DNA from: Gangjinia marincola
GTDB lineage: Bacteria; Bacteroidota; Bacteroidia; Flavobacteriales; Flavobacteriaceae
Reading direction: 5' to 3'
DNA length: 64,000 bases
NCBI RefSeq assembly: GCF_039523415.1
Contig: NZ_BAAAFG010000016.1
Span: forward strand, 124,001 to 188,000
Part shown: positions 1-9,112 of the stretch, piece after piece
Numbering within the stretch: position 1 is the stretch's first letter
Layout of the letters: every line of letters starts with the position of its first letter
Notes under the pieces: model-generated
What the model saw: the letters and a program-made list of their open reading frames with translations, nothing else
Databases searched by the model: none
Told to the model about the DNA's origin: nothing
Position numbers and translations under genes: made by a program

Positions 1-1
1 G

Positions 2-898
2 TTAAAGTGACCCTCGAAAAATAAGATCAATTCCAAAGAAAGGAGCAGTTTCAAATTCTGAATTCAAGCGTATGCGGTCATCACCTCCCACTTGAAATGT
101 AAGTATTTGCAATCCAACCGTATCATTTTGATTATAAACACCAAAATCTGTGGTATCTAATCCTGCTTTACCTCGTATAATTAATGTATCATCAAAAAAT
201 CCATACGCTGCAAAAAGTGCAAATCGTATAGATTCTTCTTGCACATATAGATCGTCGATCGTTTGAGTAAGATGATAGGATTTTATAGAGGTAATTAAAT
301 TGGCGCCCACACCAAAAGCCTCTGTAAACGAATATTTAATGTCTGTTCGTATAGGTAATACGGCATTAATATAGAATTTATCATTATCAGATTTATACCA
401 AAGTCCTACTAACGGAGTGAGCGTGGTTCCAAAATTTTCGGTTGAAAAATAACTTCCAAATTTAAGGGAGTAGCTACTGGAATAGCGTTTTTCTAATAGT
501 GCCAGACCTCCTATTTGAAAATCCTCAGAACCCAGATCATCAAAATCTGAGGCTAATTTTGGCAATACAATATAGGTTCCGCTCCATTTATTGCCATGGT
601 CACGTTTTATACCTGCATTTAGGCGTGTCATAATGAGGTTACTTCGGTCGTCCGTAAAGTTTAAACCTAATCTGGTATTTTCATAGGTAAATCCACCAAT
701 TACTACAGTTTTGCTGGTTACGGGAAGTGGAACGTATACTTCTAAGTAGGTATTACTTGCTTCGGTTTCGGCATTACTATCGCCATTATCAAACGTAGTA
801 TTGTTGTAGGAAAATTTTACCAGATCTATATAATCCTGAGCGTTAATGGTGTGAGACAATAGTAATATTAAGCTCACCCCAAGGTAGAATCTCTTCAT
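2..898 (-). CDS. outer-membrane beta-barrel protein (DUF6268-like)
   Basis: The 298-aa product begins with a signal peptide (basic MKR, a hydrophobic LGVSLILLLSHTI core, likely cut at INA-Q near residue 20). The rest is a series of short amphipathic strands rich in Tyr and Phe, ending in a barrel-like strand (FFGIDLIFRGSL). This matches my memory of Bacteroidota DUF6268 outer-membrane barrels; the substrate is unknown. The stop codon lies at bases 2-4, so the gene is complete. It follows dabA on the same strand, but a terminator-like hairpin at 993-1033 separates them, so it is probably transcribed on its own. The barrel call is confident and the family name is from memory. Confidence 0.6.
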   Translation of the reverse strand: MKRFYLGVSLILLLSHTINAQDYIDLVKFSYNNTTFDNGDSNAETEASNTYLEVYVPLPVTSKTVVIGGFTYENTRLGLNFTDDRSNLIMTRLNAGIKRDHGNKWSGTYIVLPKLASDFDDLGSEDFQIGGLALLEKRYSSSYSLKFGSYFSTENFGTTLTPLVGLWYKSDNDKFYINAVLPIRTDIKYSFTEAFGVGANLITSIKSYHLTQTIDDLYVQEESIRFALFAAYGFFDDTLIIRGKAGLDTTDFGVYNQNDTVGLQILTFQVGGDDRIRLNSEFETAPFFGIDLIFRGSL

Positions 899-992
899 AT
901 TAATTTAGTTAAGAGTACAATTATTTGTCATCTCATGAATAAGGATACTCCAATAAGTTGTTAAGATAGCATCGATTCCTGAATTTTTCATA

Positions 993-1033
993 AAAAAGAA
1001 AATTCCTTCTTTATTACAAAGAGGAATTTTCTA
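993..1033 (-). terminator. intrinsic terminator of the dab operon
   Basis: Read on the minus strand, an AGAAAATTCC arm pairs with GGAATTTTCT across a short loop and is followed by a run of six T. It lies just past the dabA stop codon, so it fits a factor-independent terminator for the dab operon. Confidence 0.65.
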
Positions 1034-1050
1034 ACTGGGCTAATTCAACC

Positions 1051-3435
1051 TTAGGCATCTACAAGTTCAGGTACTGATTTGGTTTTAATTACTTTAGTTT
1101 TACTAATTGGAGGAGTATCGCCTTCCCAATTCATGTTTTTGCCGTAGGTAAACACTTCGTTCTGTTGCTTTGGATCCATGACCATTAAGTAGATCCATTC
1201 ATTATCCAACAAGGTCTTAAGCGATTCGTTGCGCAACAGAATTTCTGAAATGCGTTGCACCGGTGCATGGATCAGTACCGAAAGTCTCAACGGCTTGTGG
1301 TAGCCTTGAGTATCGGTTTGGCTGACCGATTGCAAGGGTAATCCCATCTTAAGGTCTCCCCCATTTCCTTGTACTACCCCAAAACGTCCTGTGATGTTAT
1401 GCGTGATTTTAGATCCGCCGCCAAAGGCATCATTGTCCACCGTAGAGAAGTAGTAATGGTTGTTGATCCATTGAGTAACCACCATAGGTCCTTGCATGAT
1501 TCCTTCCAGGGCTTTTCCCTTTTTATCATGCTCCCAGTCATACGAGTGTAAAAAGCAGCGACCATCTAGATTCACCTCTTTAGTAAGTGATCGTGGAGCC
1601 ACGATAAAGCTGGCATTTTTAGCAAGTCCCCACTCCGGGCGTGTTTCTCCCCAGTGATTGGCTTTTTGATGGGCCGTGCGAACACCATTTTTAATCCCTA
1701 AGCGTTCCTGAGTGGCGGTCTGCTGAGCCTTTTTCAAATCTCGTTTTAATTGCGCTACTCTATCCTGATGACTCGCGGGAACATGGCTGTCAAAAAGCTC
1801 AATCTCATCAGTAGTGGTATTATGCTGTGCACCGATAAAGATTGTTTCTTTAGGAATCATATATCCATGATCTGTTGCCAGTAGGTCTCTTACCTGTGGC
1901 TCATTGGCAAGCTTAGCCAACATACGTGCATTGTGTTTCCCCGGGCTTGCCGCACAAGCACCACAATCTAAACTGGATCCAAAGGGATTATTGGCCGAGT
2001 GACTGCCGTGTCCTGCAAAAAGTACTAAGGGTGCGAAATTTTTCCACCCTGTGAGGTCAAAAGCAGATTTAACAATGCCTACTTTTTGTGTTAGCGGAAT
2101 ATCATGATTGTGCTGATGTGCTTCTTCAGCGAGATTCATGTGCGGTTCGCAGACTGTTTCATATGAAGAAGTTTGTTTCTGCAGCGTGCGATACGACCAA
2201 CCCGGGAATAAGGTGCGGAGTATACTCGCAATCCCGTAGAAAACTCCTGTCCCCTCCACATAGCCAAAGGCTGAAGGCAACATATTCTTCATGCGTTTTA
2301 AGAAGTACTGGAAAAAGTTCCACTGCGCATTCTTCGCATGGTGTTTTTGTACCACTTTGGCTTTATTGTCCTGAGCTCTTTCGCTTACAGTATACGCAGA
2401 ACCTACAATTGGCGGACAAGATTTGCGGGTAATCCCATCATCTGGATTAGCATAGTCCATGGCGATCCCAAAGAATCCGGCATACCCAAAGGTTTCATAA
2501 TTACCCTTTGACTCTACATTACGTCGAATTAATTCTGAACGGGTATCAATACAAAAGGCCATCTGCGCATCAGGTGTTTTTGCCGCAGTCGAAATATCAT
2601 TCAGGTGAATAGCCTGATCTTTTAATGTATGCTTCAGCTCTCCCTGCCAGCTTTTTTCCCATGCTTTTAGCCAAATGTACGCTAGTGCCGGATACGTATT
2701 TTGATCAGTAGTATTCTTTTCTTTCGGAATAAAATTCAAGTCTAATTTTTTTGCAATAAATAAACGTACGGCGAGATACTCTTCCAGGCTAATCGGGAAT
2801 TCATTTTGCCATCCAGATCCCGAAGCGGTTCGATAATTGATATAACCCGTCCAACCTGGTAAGGATGCTAAATGATGCCAAAAAATCCTGCTGTAGTCGT
2901 TCTCTTCTACTCCCTTAAGTACAAAGATTAAGGTTTCTTCGGCAGTTTTAGGTATTTCTCTAAGGCGTGAAATCTTCAGTTCGTTGTCAAATGCAGCCAG
3001 CTCTCTCCATGCGGTAAAAAAGCCTTCTTCCTTTCTCGGCATTTCCCACTCTGCTAAACCTTCGTCCATAAATGCTGAAAGCCATTTCGCCATGATGCGA
3101 TCCAACTGGTGGGATGGATTCTCTCCTTCTTCCGGTTCATTCGCTTCCAATTGATTTAAGTAGTTCTGCGGAAGCTCAGTAAACCCGTTTTCGGCTAAAA
3201 GTTCAACCAAAATCTTTTCCTTAATTTCACCTGTTTCTAAGGCTTCGCGATATACCGAAGCTTTTGGAAACATGGACACGTTCAACATCTTGTTGGCATT
3301 TGAAACTGCCTCAGTAAACGGAAGCTTCTCATAACCCGCCAACGGATTAGACGTCACAAAAGAGTATAACGGCCAGGTTTTCCCAATGACATTTGAGGCC
3401 TCCTCAATGCCGGTTTTAATAGTATGATAACTCAT
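1051..3435 (-). CDS. dabA: DabA, zinc-binding subunit of the DAB inorganic carbon pump (DUF2309)
   Basis: The 794-aa protein is the carbonic-anhydrase-like subunit of the DAB energy-coupled CO2/bicarbonate uptake complex, working at the inner face of the membrane with DabB. Zinc ligands can be placed by motif: C295 and D297 in FCIDTRSE, H476 in FAGHGSHS and C491 in LDCGAC. The 15-residue H-to-C spacing equals that described for Halothiobacillus DabA. The start overlaps the dabB stop by 4 bp, so the two are translationally coupled. No RuBisCO or carboxysome gene is nearby. In a heterotroph the pump would feed anaplerotic or biosynthetic carboxylases (inference). Confidence 0.92.
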   Translation of the reverse strand: MSYHTIKTGIEEASNVIGKTWPLYSFVTSNPLAGYEKLPFTEAVSNANKMLNVSMFPKASVYREALETGEIKEKILVELLAENGFTELPQNYLNQLEANEPEEGENPSHQLDRIMAKWLSAFMDEGLAEWEMPRKEEGFFTAWRELAAFDNELKISRLREIPKTAEETLIFVLKGVEENDYSRIFWHHLASLPGWTGYINYRTASGSGWQNEFPISLEEYLAVRLFIAKKLDLNFIPKEKNTTDQNTYPALAYIWLKAWEKSWQGELKHTLKDQAIHLNDISTAAKTPDAQMAFCIDTRSELIRRNVESKGNYETFGYAGFFGIAMDYANPDDGITRKSCPPIVGSAYTVSERAQDNKAKVVQKHHAKNAQWNFFQYFLKRMKNMLPSAFGYVEGTGVFYGIASILRTLFPGWSYRTLQKQTSSYETVCEPHMNLAEEAHQHNHDIPLTQKVGIVKSAFDLTGWKNFAPLVLFAGHGSHSANNPFGSSLDCGACAASPGKHNARMLAKLANEPQVRDLLATDHGYMIPKETIFIGAQHNTTTDEIELFDSHVPASHQDRVAQLKRDLKKAQQTATQERLGIKNGVRTAHQKANHWGETRPEWGLAKNASFIVAPRSLTKEVNLDGRCFLHSYDWEHDKKGKALEGIMQGPMVVTQWINNHYYFSTVDNDAFGGGSKITHNITGRFGVVQGNGGDLKMGLPLQSVSQTDTQGYHKPLRLSVLIHAPVQRISEILLRNESLKTLLDNEWIYLMVMDPKQQNEVFTYGKNMNWEGDTPPISKTKVIKTKSVPELVDA

Positions 3436-4901
3436 GAGTTGGTTGATTTATAGCGCAATACCGTGTTTGCACCAGGTTGAGAAAGATTAAGAAGTTTAAC
3501 GTATAGCCAGGGAATCTTACGATAGGTTCCCAGCTTCATAATAAAGAATCCCAGTAAAAAGATGACTCCAAATATGACCTGCACAGCGGTTAAGGGTATA
3601 GGATTGGCAATCATTGGCATGTCTGCCATCATAAGCGTTACTCCATTGTACATAAGTGCGTAAATGCCTATTCCCACTAAAAACAATAAAGGAGCTACAA
3701 AAGTTTTTTGAAGAATTGTCAGCGCACCTGCTTTCACTACATTGTAAGTAGCTTGTCCCACGGTTATGGCGACAATGAGGGTTAAAAAGATTCCGCTATC
3801 CAGTGCTACGGCTTTCCCAGTCCATAAGTTGAATAAAAAGGCTCCTGCTAAACCGGCAACTCCTACAATGACCGCTTGTACAATTCTAATTTCAATTTTT
3901 GGCGGTTGTTGCGGATTAGAATGTACAATTTGCTCACCACTCGCTAGGAATAAATACGCCTTATAAAAACCGTGCAGGATAAGATGAGCTACTGCGGCGT
4001 TAAAAAAGCCCAGACCACATTGCATGATCATAAAGCCCATTTGTGCGATGGTAGAACAGGCTAATTTTTGTTTTACATTCACCTGCAACAGTTTGGTGAA
4101 CTGTGCGATAATCGCGGTAAGACCTCCTATAATAAACAATACGGTCATCACATTGGCGCTAAATAACAAACTGGCAAAAAGAGCCAAAAGGATACCGGCA
4201 CCATTAACAAATCCCGCGTGCATTAAGGCAGATGCAGGTGTGGGCGCAGTCATGGCAGAAAGTAACCAACGATGAAAAGGATACATCGCAGATTGCACGA
4301 TAGCCCCCATGATGATACACAAACCGGCTATCAATAAAATGGGGTACGGAATCTCTGGTAAATTGGCGATGAGTCCGGTAAGGGTAAAGGCACCACTATA
4401 AAATGAGAGGAGTAAAACACCTAACGCCAAAAAAAAGCTACCTGTAAAAAAGTAGCGCTGCGTAAATGTTGATGCCTCCCGGGCTTCTCCCCAGCTTGAA
4501 TTGATCCCGATTAATCGGGACATAAAAATTCCCATAATCAGCCAACTAAAGATCAATAGCAACACATGTTCAGAAACGACTAGTAACATGACAGAGAGCG
4601 TAAAGCCCACACACAATACCATAAATCTGGTATGGTGCTTAAAGCCGTGCAGGTAATGTACCGCAAAGCTACTTACCAAAGCGCTAAAGAAAGTTACAAC
4701 CATCCAGATGAGCAGACTAAAGCCTGTAAAACGGAATATGCCTTCTCCTACTGCACTGCTTATAGCATTGATATCAGCGAGGAGTCCAGCGACTGTTCCT
4801 AAAAACAGTAGCCATAAAAATGTACTGATTACTTTAGGTACGCGTGTATATGAAGCTGTCTTAGTTTCAGCTTGCATAGAAATTGAAGTACTTACATCCA
4901 T
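3432..4901 (-). CDS. dabB: DabB, proton-conducting membrane subunit (NuoL/ND5-like)
   Basis: This 489-aa polytopic membrane protein has about a dozen hydrophobic helices and the hallmarks of the proton_antipo_M domain: the MYPFHRWLLSAMTAPTPASALMH region, and HLILHGFYKAYLFLASGE with the conserved Lys and His. No other complex I or Mrp subunits are present, and the gene abuts and overlaps dabA. It is therefore DabB, which is thought to couple the cation gradient to DabA, rather than an NADH dehydrogenase chain. It sits in the order small gene, small gene, dabB, dabA. Confidence 0.9.
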   Translation of the reverse strand: MDVSTSISMQAETKTASYTRVPKVISTFLWLLFLGTVAGLLADINAISSAVGEGIFRFTGFSLLIWMVVTFFSALVSSFAVHYLHGFKHHTRFMVLCVGFTLSVMLLVVSEHVLLLIFSWLIMGIFMSRLIGINSSWGEAREASTFTQRYFFTGSFFLALGVLLLSFYSGAFTLTGLIANLPEIPYPILLIAGLCIIMGAIVQSAMYPFHRWLLSAMTAPTPASALMHAGFVNGAGILLALFASLLFSANVMTVLFIIGGLTAIIAQFTKLLQVNVKQKLACSTIAQMGFMIMQCGLGFFNAAVAHLILHGFYKAYLFLASGEQIVHSNPQQPPKIEIRIVQAVIVGVAGLAGAFLFNLWTGKAVALDSGIFLTLIVAITVGQATYNVVKAGALTILQKTFVAPLLFLVGIGIYALMYNGVTLMMADMPMIANPIPLTAVQVIFGVIFLLGFFIMKLGTYRKIPWLYVKLLNLSQPGANTVLRYKSTNS

Positions 4902-4910
4902 AGGTGATTG

Positions 4911-5171
4911 TTATAGATTAGAATTTCTACTAGAGTTAAGGCCATGATCCGTTCGCTCCAGGCTTACCTTTTGATTCATCTCTGCTGTAGAAGTAGACCT
5001 AGATTCGTTGGATTGATTTTTACCTTTGATAAAAAAGATTAGTCCTAAGATGACAGTGCAGATAAGAATTTGGTCGAAAAAGAGCGCGTTATTGTAAAAC
5101 GACAATCCCATGAAAAAAGCAAAGAACAGAACGCCACCGGCAGATAGTAAATGAGTTCTTGTGAATTGCAT
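4911..5171 (-). CDS. small two-helix membrane protein of the dab operon
   Basis: An 86-aa protein with two hydrophobic segments (about residues 10-27 and 32-48) and a polar Ser/Asn-rich tail. The frame stays open up to 5219, but that start would run into the preceding gene. The ATG at 5169-5171 (MQFTRTHLL) is preferred because it begins at the first helix and leaves a normal gap. I do not recognise the family. Its place between a 103-aa gene and dabB suggests an accessory or assembly role in carbon uptake (inference). Confidence 0.6.
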   Translation of the reverse strand: MQFTRTHLLSAGGVLFFAFFMGLSFYNNALFFDQILICTVILGLIFFIKGKNQSNESRSTSTAEMNQKVSLERTDHGLNSSRNSNL

Positions 5172-5205
5172 AATGAATCTTTTAAGGTTGGTAAGTGAAT
5201 AAGAA

Positions 5206-5517
5206 CTAGTCGTTATCAACAGTGATGTTTAGAATTCCGTCGATTTTGAGGTTCTTTCCTAAAGCTCTGATCCCTGCGATATATTCTTTAGCTATTCGTT
5301 TTTCCTCTTGTAATTCTTGAATACGACCATCTAGCGGTTTGGTCTCACAACATTCATCACCCTCTCTCATTTGAAGACGCTGAATTTTATGAAAGTTGAT
5401 CTTCTCATCAAGCAAGGAGCAAATAACGTGAGAGGCTTCAGAAGGGGTAAAGCTTCCTTGAACTAATTGAATTTTTTGATTGACATCTGTCGTGGGTTCT
5501 GCGAATTGGATTTCCAT
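5206..5517 (-). CDS. first gene of the dab operon, soluble 103-aa protein of unknown function
   Basis: The product is short, soluble and charged, with an ECCE pair of cysteines near residue 55 and a helical, possibly coiled stretch (RIQELQEEKRIAKEYI). It has no signal peptide or membrane segment. It is the promoter-proximal gene of the dab operon and divergent from the LysR gene. I do not recognise the family. The operon position suggests a regulatory or assembly partner of DabAB, but nothing in the sequence shows a function. Confidence 0.6.
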   Translation of the reverse strand: MEIQFAEPTTDVNQKIQLVQGSFTPSEASHVICSLLDEKINFHKIQRLQMREGDECCETKPLDGRIQELQEEKRIAKEYIAGIRALGKNLKIDGILNITVDND

Positions 5518-5624
5518 GATACGTGTTTATTAAGTGTGGATTAAATAATTTAACGGTGCAAAGATTGAGATATATATTCATTTATTTTTATTTATATTTA
5601 TAATACAATACATAAATTAATCTT
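5518..5624. promoter_or_regulatory. divergent promoter region between the dab operon and the LysR gene
   Basis: A 107-bp A+T-rich gap between divergent genes. On the minus strand AATCTTTG near 5560-5570 is one base from the TAnnTTTG -7 box of Bacteroidota and would drive the dab operon. A LysR protein encoded beside its target usually binds such a gap. I could not settle on one T-N11-A operator by eye. Confidence 0.4.
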
Positions 5625-6548
5625 ATGAACTATACCTTACACCAGCTTCAGATTTTTCTAAAAGTCGCCCAGTTACAAAGCATTACCAAGGCTTCTGAAG
5701 AATTGCATTTAACCCAACCGGCCGTCTCCATTCAGCTTAAAAACTTTCAGGATCAGTTTAATATTCCCCTGACCGAAGTGGTAGGAAGAAAACTTTATGT
5801 AACCGATTTTGGGAAAGAAATAGCAGAAGCGGCTGAAAATATCTTAAATGAAGTCCAGTCCATCAATCATAAAACCCTGAACTATCAGGGAGAACTCTTT
5901 GGCCGACTAAAACTCTCTGTCGTGTCCACCGGTAAATACGTGATGCCCTATTTTTTGACTGATTTTCTCAATCAGCACAAAGGCGTGGAACTTATCATAG
6001 ATGTGACCAATAAATCCAGGGTCATCGAAAGCCTGGAACTTAACGAAGTAGATTTTGCGTTAGTTTCGGTCCTGCCCAAAAAACTCAAGGTCAACCGGGT
6101 GGAGCTAATGCCCAATAAATTATTTTACGTTACCGGTACCAAGATGGATGTCAATCCTAAAGCACGTAAAAAAACCTTATTCGAAAACTATCCCTTAATT
6201 TACAGAGAACAAGGTTCTGCCACCCGAAACGCCATGGAAACCTATATCTCCAAAAACAAGTTCAACGTACAAAAAAAGATGGAACTCACCTCCAATGAAG
6301 CGGTGAAACAAGCCGTTGTTGCCGGGCTGGGATCCTCTATCATGCCGCTCATTGGAATTAAGAATGAACTAAAAAATGAAGACTTACGCATCATTCCGGT
6401 CAAAGGATTGCCCATCATTACCAATTGGAATTTGATCTGGCTGTCTTCCAAAAAGCTCTCTCCGGCCGCTACCGCCTATCTGGATTATGTGAACCAAAAT
6501 AAGAAGGCAGTGATTGAAGCCACTTTTCAATGGATTAAGGAGTTTTAA
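5625..6548 (+). CDS. LysR-family transcriptional regulator, likely of dabAB
   Basis: A 307-aa protein with the LysR layout. The N-terminal winged helix-turn-helix covers about residues 1-60 (LHQLQIFLKVAQ, SITKASEELHLTQPAVS). The periplasmic-binding-protein-like effector domain covers about 90-295. It is divergent from the dab operon. CbbR-type LysR regulators control carbon acquisition in autotrophs, so a CO2-responsive role is plausible, but the effector cannot be read from sequence. It converges with the LytTR gene 11 bp downstream. Confidence 0.88.
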   Translation: MNYTLHQLQIFLKVAQLQSITKASEELHLTQPAVSIQLKNFQDQFNIPLTEVVGRKLYVTDFGKEIAEAAENILNEVQSINHKTLNYQGELFGRLKLSVVSTGKYVMPYFLTDFLNQHKGVELIIDVTNKSRVIESLELNEVDFALVSVLPKKLKVNRVELMPNKLFYVTGTKMDVNPKARKKTLFENYPLIYREQGSATRNAMETYISKNKFNVQKKMELTSNEAVKQAVVAGLGSSIMPLIGIKNELKNEDLRIIPVKGLPIITNWNLIWLSSKKLSPAATAYLDYVNQNKKAVIEATFQWIKEF

Positions 6549-6559
6549 GGTATTAGAGA

Positions 6560-7270
6560 TTACTCAAAGCTAGAAAGCCGCGCCACCACCTCTGCCCGAT
6601 AGGATCGGCTGATGGGCAAAGCTTTGCCCGATACCTCTACCGTTTCATTGGTATAGCCGGTAATTGCAGCAAGCGACACGATAAAGGAGCGGTGTATTCG
6701 CAAAAAGGCAGAACCAGGTAGTTTACCTTCAAAGGCAGAAATGGTCTCCCGCGTCACCACGGTTTTGTCAGTTAAATGAATCTTGATGTAATCACTCAAA
6801 CTCTCTACAAATACGATATCCTCAAACTCAATTTTTGTCATTTTTCGGTTTTCACGCACAAACACAAACGCATCTGCCGACTCCTTAGAGGCTACCGATG
6901 GAGGTAAAGGAACGTGCACCCTCCCCACCAGCTTGGCAATGGCCTGTTGCAGCCGTTCTTTAGCAATGGGTTTTAATAAATAATCCACCGCCTGCAGTTC
7001 AAATCCCTCTACGGCATATTCACGGTGCGCCGTGGTAAAGATCACCGGGGTATCCTGCTCCAACACCTTGGCAAAGGCTAATCCCGAAATTTCGGGCATA
7101 TTAATGTCTAAAAACACCAGATCCACCGTATTCGCTTTTACATACTGCATCGCCTCAATCGCATTGGTACACTCGGCCACCACCTCCACCTCGCTTTCTT
7201 CGGCCAGGTGACGCACTAAAATCTCCCGCGCGGTACGTTCATCATCCACAATCATCACCTTATATCGCAT
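6560..7270 (-). CDS. LytTR-family response regulator
   Basis: A 236-aa two-component regulator. The receiver domain (about 1-120) has the acidic pair D9/D10, phosphoacceptor D55 in LVFLDINMP, a TTAHREYA switch region and the Lys in DYLLKP. The LytTR DNA-binding domain (about 135-234) contains FVESLSDYIKIHL and FLRIHRSFIVSL. The start overlaps the end of the sensor kinase gene by 11 bp, so the two form a translationally coupled pair. Target genes are unknown. Confidence 0.93.
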   Translation of the reverse strand: MRYKVMIVDDERTAREILVRHLAEESEVEVVAECTNAIEAMQYVKANTVDLVFLDINMPEISGLAFAKVLEQDTPVIFTTAHREYAVEGFELQAVDYLLKPIAKERLQQAIAKLVGRVHVPLPPSVASKESADAFVFVRENRKMTKIEFEDIVFVESLSDYIKIHLTDKTVVTRETISAFEGKLPGSAFLRIHRSFIVSLAAITGYTNETVEVSGKALPISRSYRAEVVARLSSFE

Positions 7271-8348
7271 GGTTTTTGAGTTGAAGGGTTAAACTAACGC
7301 TATACTGATCTTGAGCAGCACTGATCTCAAACTGATGCCGCTGCGGAAAAAGCAACTCCAGCCGTTTTTTGATATTGGGTAATCCAATGCCGGTTTCTGT
7401 GGAATGTTCGCTTTCGCGGAAGCTATTGCAGATGGTAAACATGATTTCTTGCGCTGTTACGTTAAAGGCTAACCCAATACGCAATGTGCCATTTATAATT
7501 GTACCATGCTTGAAGGCATTCTCCACAAAAGGTAAAAACAACATAGGCGGAAGCTGAAGATGTTGATATTTTTCCAGCGCTGAGTCAGATAGTTTCCAAT
7601 CCACCTCCAGCGTATCCGGAAACCTCAATTCCTCCAAACTAATGTATTCCTTGATGTGTGCCAGTTCCTGTTCCAGCGTAACCTGTTGCTCCTGCACCTG
7701 ATATAAAATATAATCCAGCAGGTTAGAAAATTTAAGGATGATGTCCGGCGTCTGCAAACTGTTTTTTAATGCAAAGCCGTAAATGGTGTTGAGCGAATTA
7801 AATAAAAAATGCGGATGCAACTGACGTTTTAGATACTGTAATTCCTGCTGTTTAAGTTGCAATTGGGTATCCAGTATTTTATTCTGAAGGGCTTTATTGG
7901 TTGCACTGGTCTTAAAACTATGCCGCAGCAGCACCATAAAACTGACCAATCCCACCACCAGAAAAATAAGGATCAGGATAAAGAACACATTTCGGCTCAT
8001 AGGTGGCATGGTGGACACCTCAAAATTGGATAAAAAGATAAAGCTGCCAAACATCGCCAGTACGACGGCGTAGGTGGTAAAGATGATGGTATAGGCACTG
8101 TACAACGTAAACAAACCGTATCTGCGGGTCAATAAATATTGCGGAATCAAATAATAGACCGTCACATAGGTCGCTCCCATCGCAATGGGCAGTAACAGGC
8201 TGGAGAACCAGGTAACGTAGAGCGAGTTGGCCGAGTTATAGCTAAAAAAATACACGTAAAAAAACCACACCCCCACCCACAGCAGCAGATGCATCAACAA
8301 ATACTTAGGTTGTTTAAAAGGCAGGATTTCCACGGCTGCAAGATGCAA
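7260..8348 (-). CDS. LytS/YehU-type sensor histidine kinase
   Basis: A 362-aa membrane kinase with four N-terminal hydrophobic segments (about residues 14-145), then a coiled linker, the His_kinase motif QLHPHFLFNSLNTI with its phospho-His, and a HATPase module with LPFVENAFKHG and TGIGLPNIKKRL. It lacks a separate sensory domain, so the four-helix bundle probably senses the signal. It is the cognate kinase of the LytTR regulator it overlaps. The codons for SFRESE, in the loop before the GIGLPN box, carry a 15-bp motif that recurs elsewhere in the window. Confidence 0.92.
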   Translation of the reverse strand: MHLAAVEILPFKQPKYLLMHLLLWVGVWFFYVYFFSYNSANSLYVTWFSSLLLPIAMGATYVTVYYLIPQYLLTRRYGLFTLYSAYTIIFTTYAVVLAMFGSFIFLSNFEVSTMPPMSRNVFFILILIFLVVGLVSFMVLLRHSFKTSATNKALQNKILDTQLQLKQQELQYLKRQLHPHFLFNSLNTIYGFALKNSLQTPDIILKFSNLLDYILYQVQEQQVTLEQELAHIKEYISLEELRFPDTLEVDWKLSDSALEKYQHLQLPPMLFLPFVENAFKHGTIINGTLRIGLAFNVTAQEIMFTICNSFRESEHSTETGIGLPNIKKRLELLFPQRHQFEISAAQDQYSVSLTLQLKNHAI

Positions 8349-8751
8349 AATATCGTAGAAACAGGGCAGGTTTTGAGACGAACGACGGTTTTAGCGGGGC
8401 TTTTGACTTTTGATATAAGATGGTAATAGTGTCCGGTTAAATTCTTTGACTACATCCAAAAAGGCAATCATAACAGCGCTTAACGATCATGTTAATCAAA
8501 TGACACCATGCTTTTAACTAGTTTAAGAAGACTTCTTCAGCCGATAATCCAAATCACATATAGACATGATTGTCAAATGGTAACAATTATGCCTTGGTTC
8601 TTGGTGCTATAAGCATAGCGGTCTTGATTCTTTTAGCGGATAATAGTGATAAGATGGTTAAATCCCGACATCAATGGGTCATTGGTCGCAAAAAAAATTC
8701 TGTTAGCTTTACAGCGGGTATGTTTGTCAAAACAATTAAAATTTTCAACCT
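8349..8751. other. 403-bp gap without a convincing gene
   Basis: The gap lies upstream of the divergent kinase and TolQ-like genes. A TTG-initiated frame at 8570-8758 would encode a hydrophobic stretch (YALVLGAISIAVLILLA) but runs into the next gene with a degenerate tail. It could be a decayed or very small membrane gene. No clear -7 box, hairpin or known repeat was seen. Confidence 0.4.
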
Positions 8752-9093
8752 ATGTTAGACAGAATTCAAGAAGGCGGCCCCGTATTTATGTGGCCCATCG
8801 TTATCGTATTTATTGTGTTAGTGGCACTGTTCGTCCGCCAGTTGGTCAGCACCGCAGACAAGCAAAAAACCATTACCCTACTTAGCAACATCAGCATCTT
8901 TATTTTAAGCTGGGGAGCGCTGGGTACAGTCATTGGATTGATAGAAGCCTTTGATTCCATTGAAGGCGCCGGGGATGTCTCTAAAGGCATGATGGCCGGC
9001 GGAATCAAACTCGCCTTTCTAACCACCGTATTTTCCCTGGTCACCTTTATTTTTGGCCGATTGTTTATCGTGGTACTGAACCTTAAGAAGTAA
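8752..9093 (+). CDS. short MotA/TolQ/ExbB-like proton channel protein
   Basis: A 113-aa membrane protein with three hydrophobic segments (about 10-29, 43-64 and 82-108). The motif SWGALGTVIGLIEAFDSIE followed by GMMAGGIKLAFLTTVFSLVTF is the helix-loop-helix core of the MotA/TolQ/ExbB family. It is only about half the usual family length, being mostly the conserved core. No TolR/ExbD-like partner follows; a repeat-containing gap lies downstream. Either it is a minimal family member, as seen in Bacteroidota, or a reduced copy. Confidence 0.65.
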   Translation: MLDRIQEGGPVFMWPIVIVFIVLVALFVRQLVSTADKQKTITLLSNISIFILSWGALGTVIGLIEAFDSIEGAGDVSKGMMAGGIKLAFLTTVFSLVTFIFGRLFIVVLNLKK

Positions 9094-9112
9094 TTAGGCT
9101 AATTCTGAAACT

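Noticed and set aside
2088..2432. 114-codon frame antisense to dabA
   Set aside because: The dabA zinc motifs establish the coding strand, and the antisense product is not family-like.
3432..4901. NADH dehydrogenase subunit L (NuoL) or Mrp antiporter subunit
   Set aside because: It is adjacent to and overlaps dabA, and no other complex I or Mrp gene is present.
8570..8758. Small membrane protein gene
   Set aside because: TTG start, degenerate tail and overlap with the TolQ-like gene; kept only as a remark on the gap.
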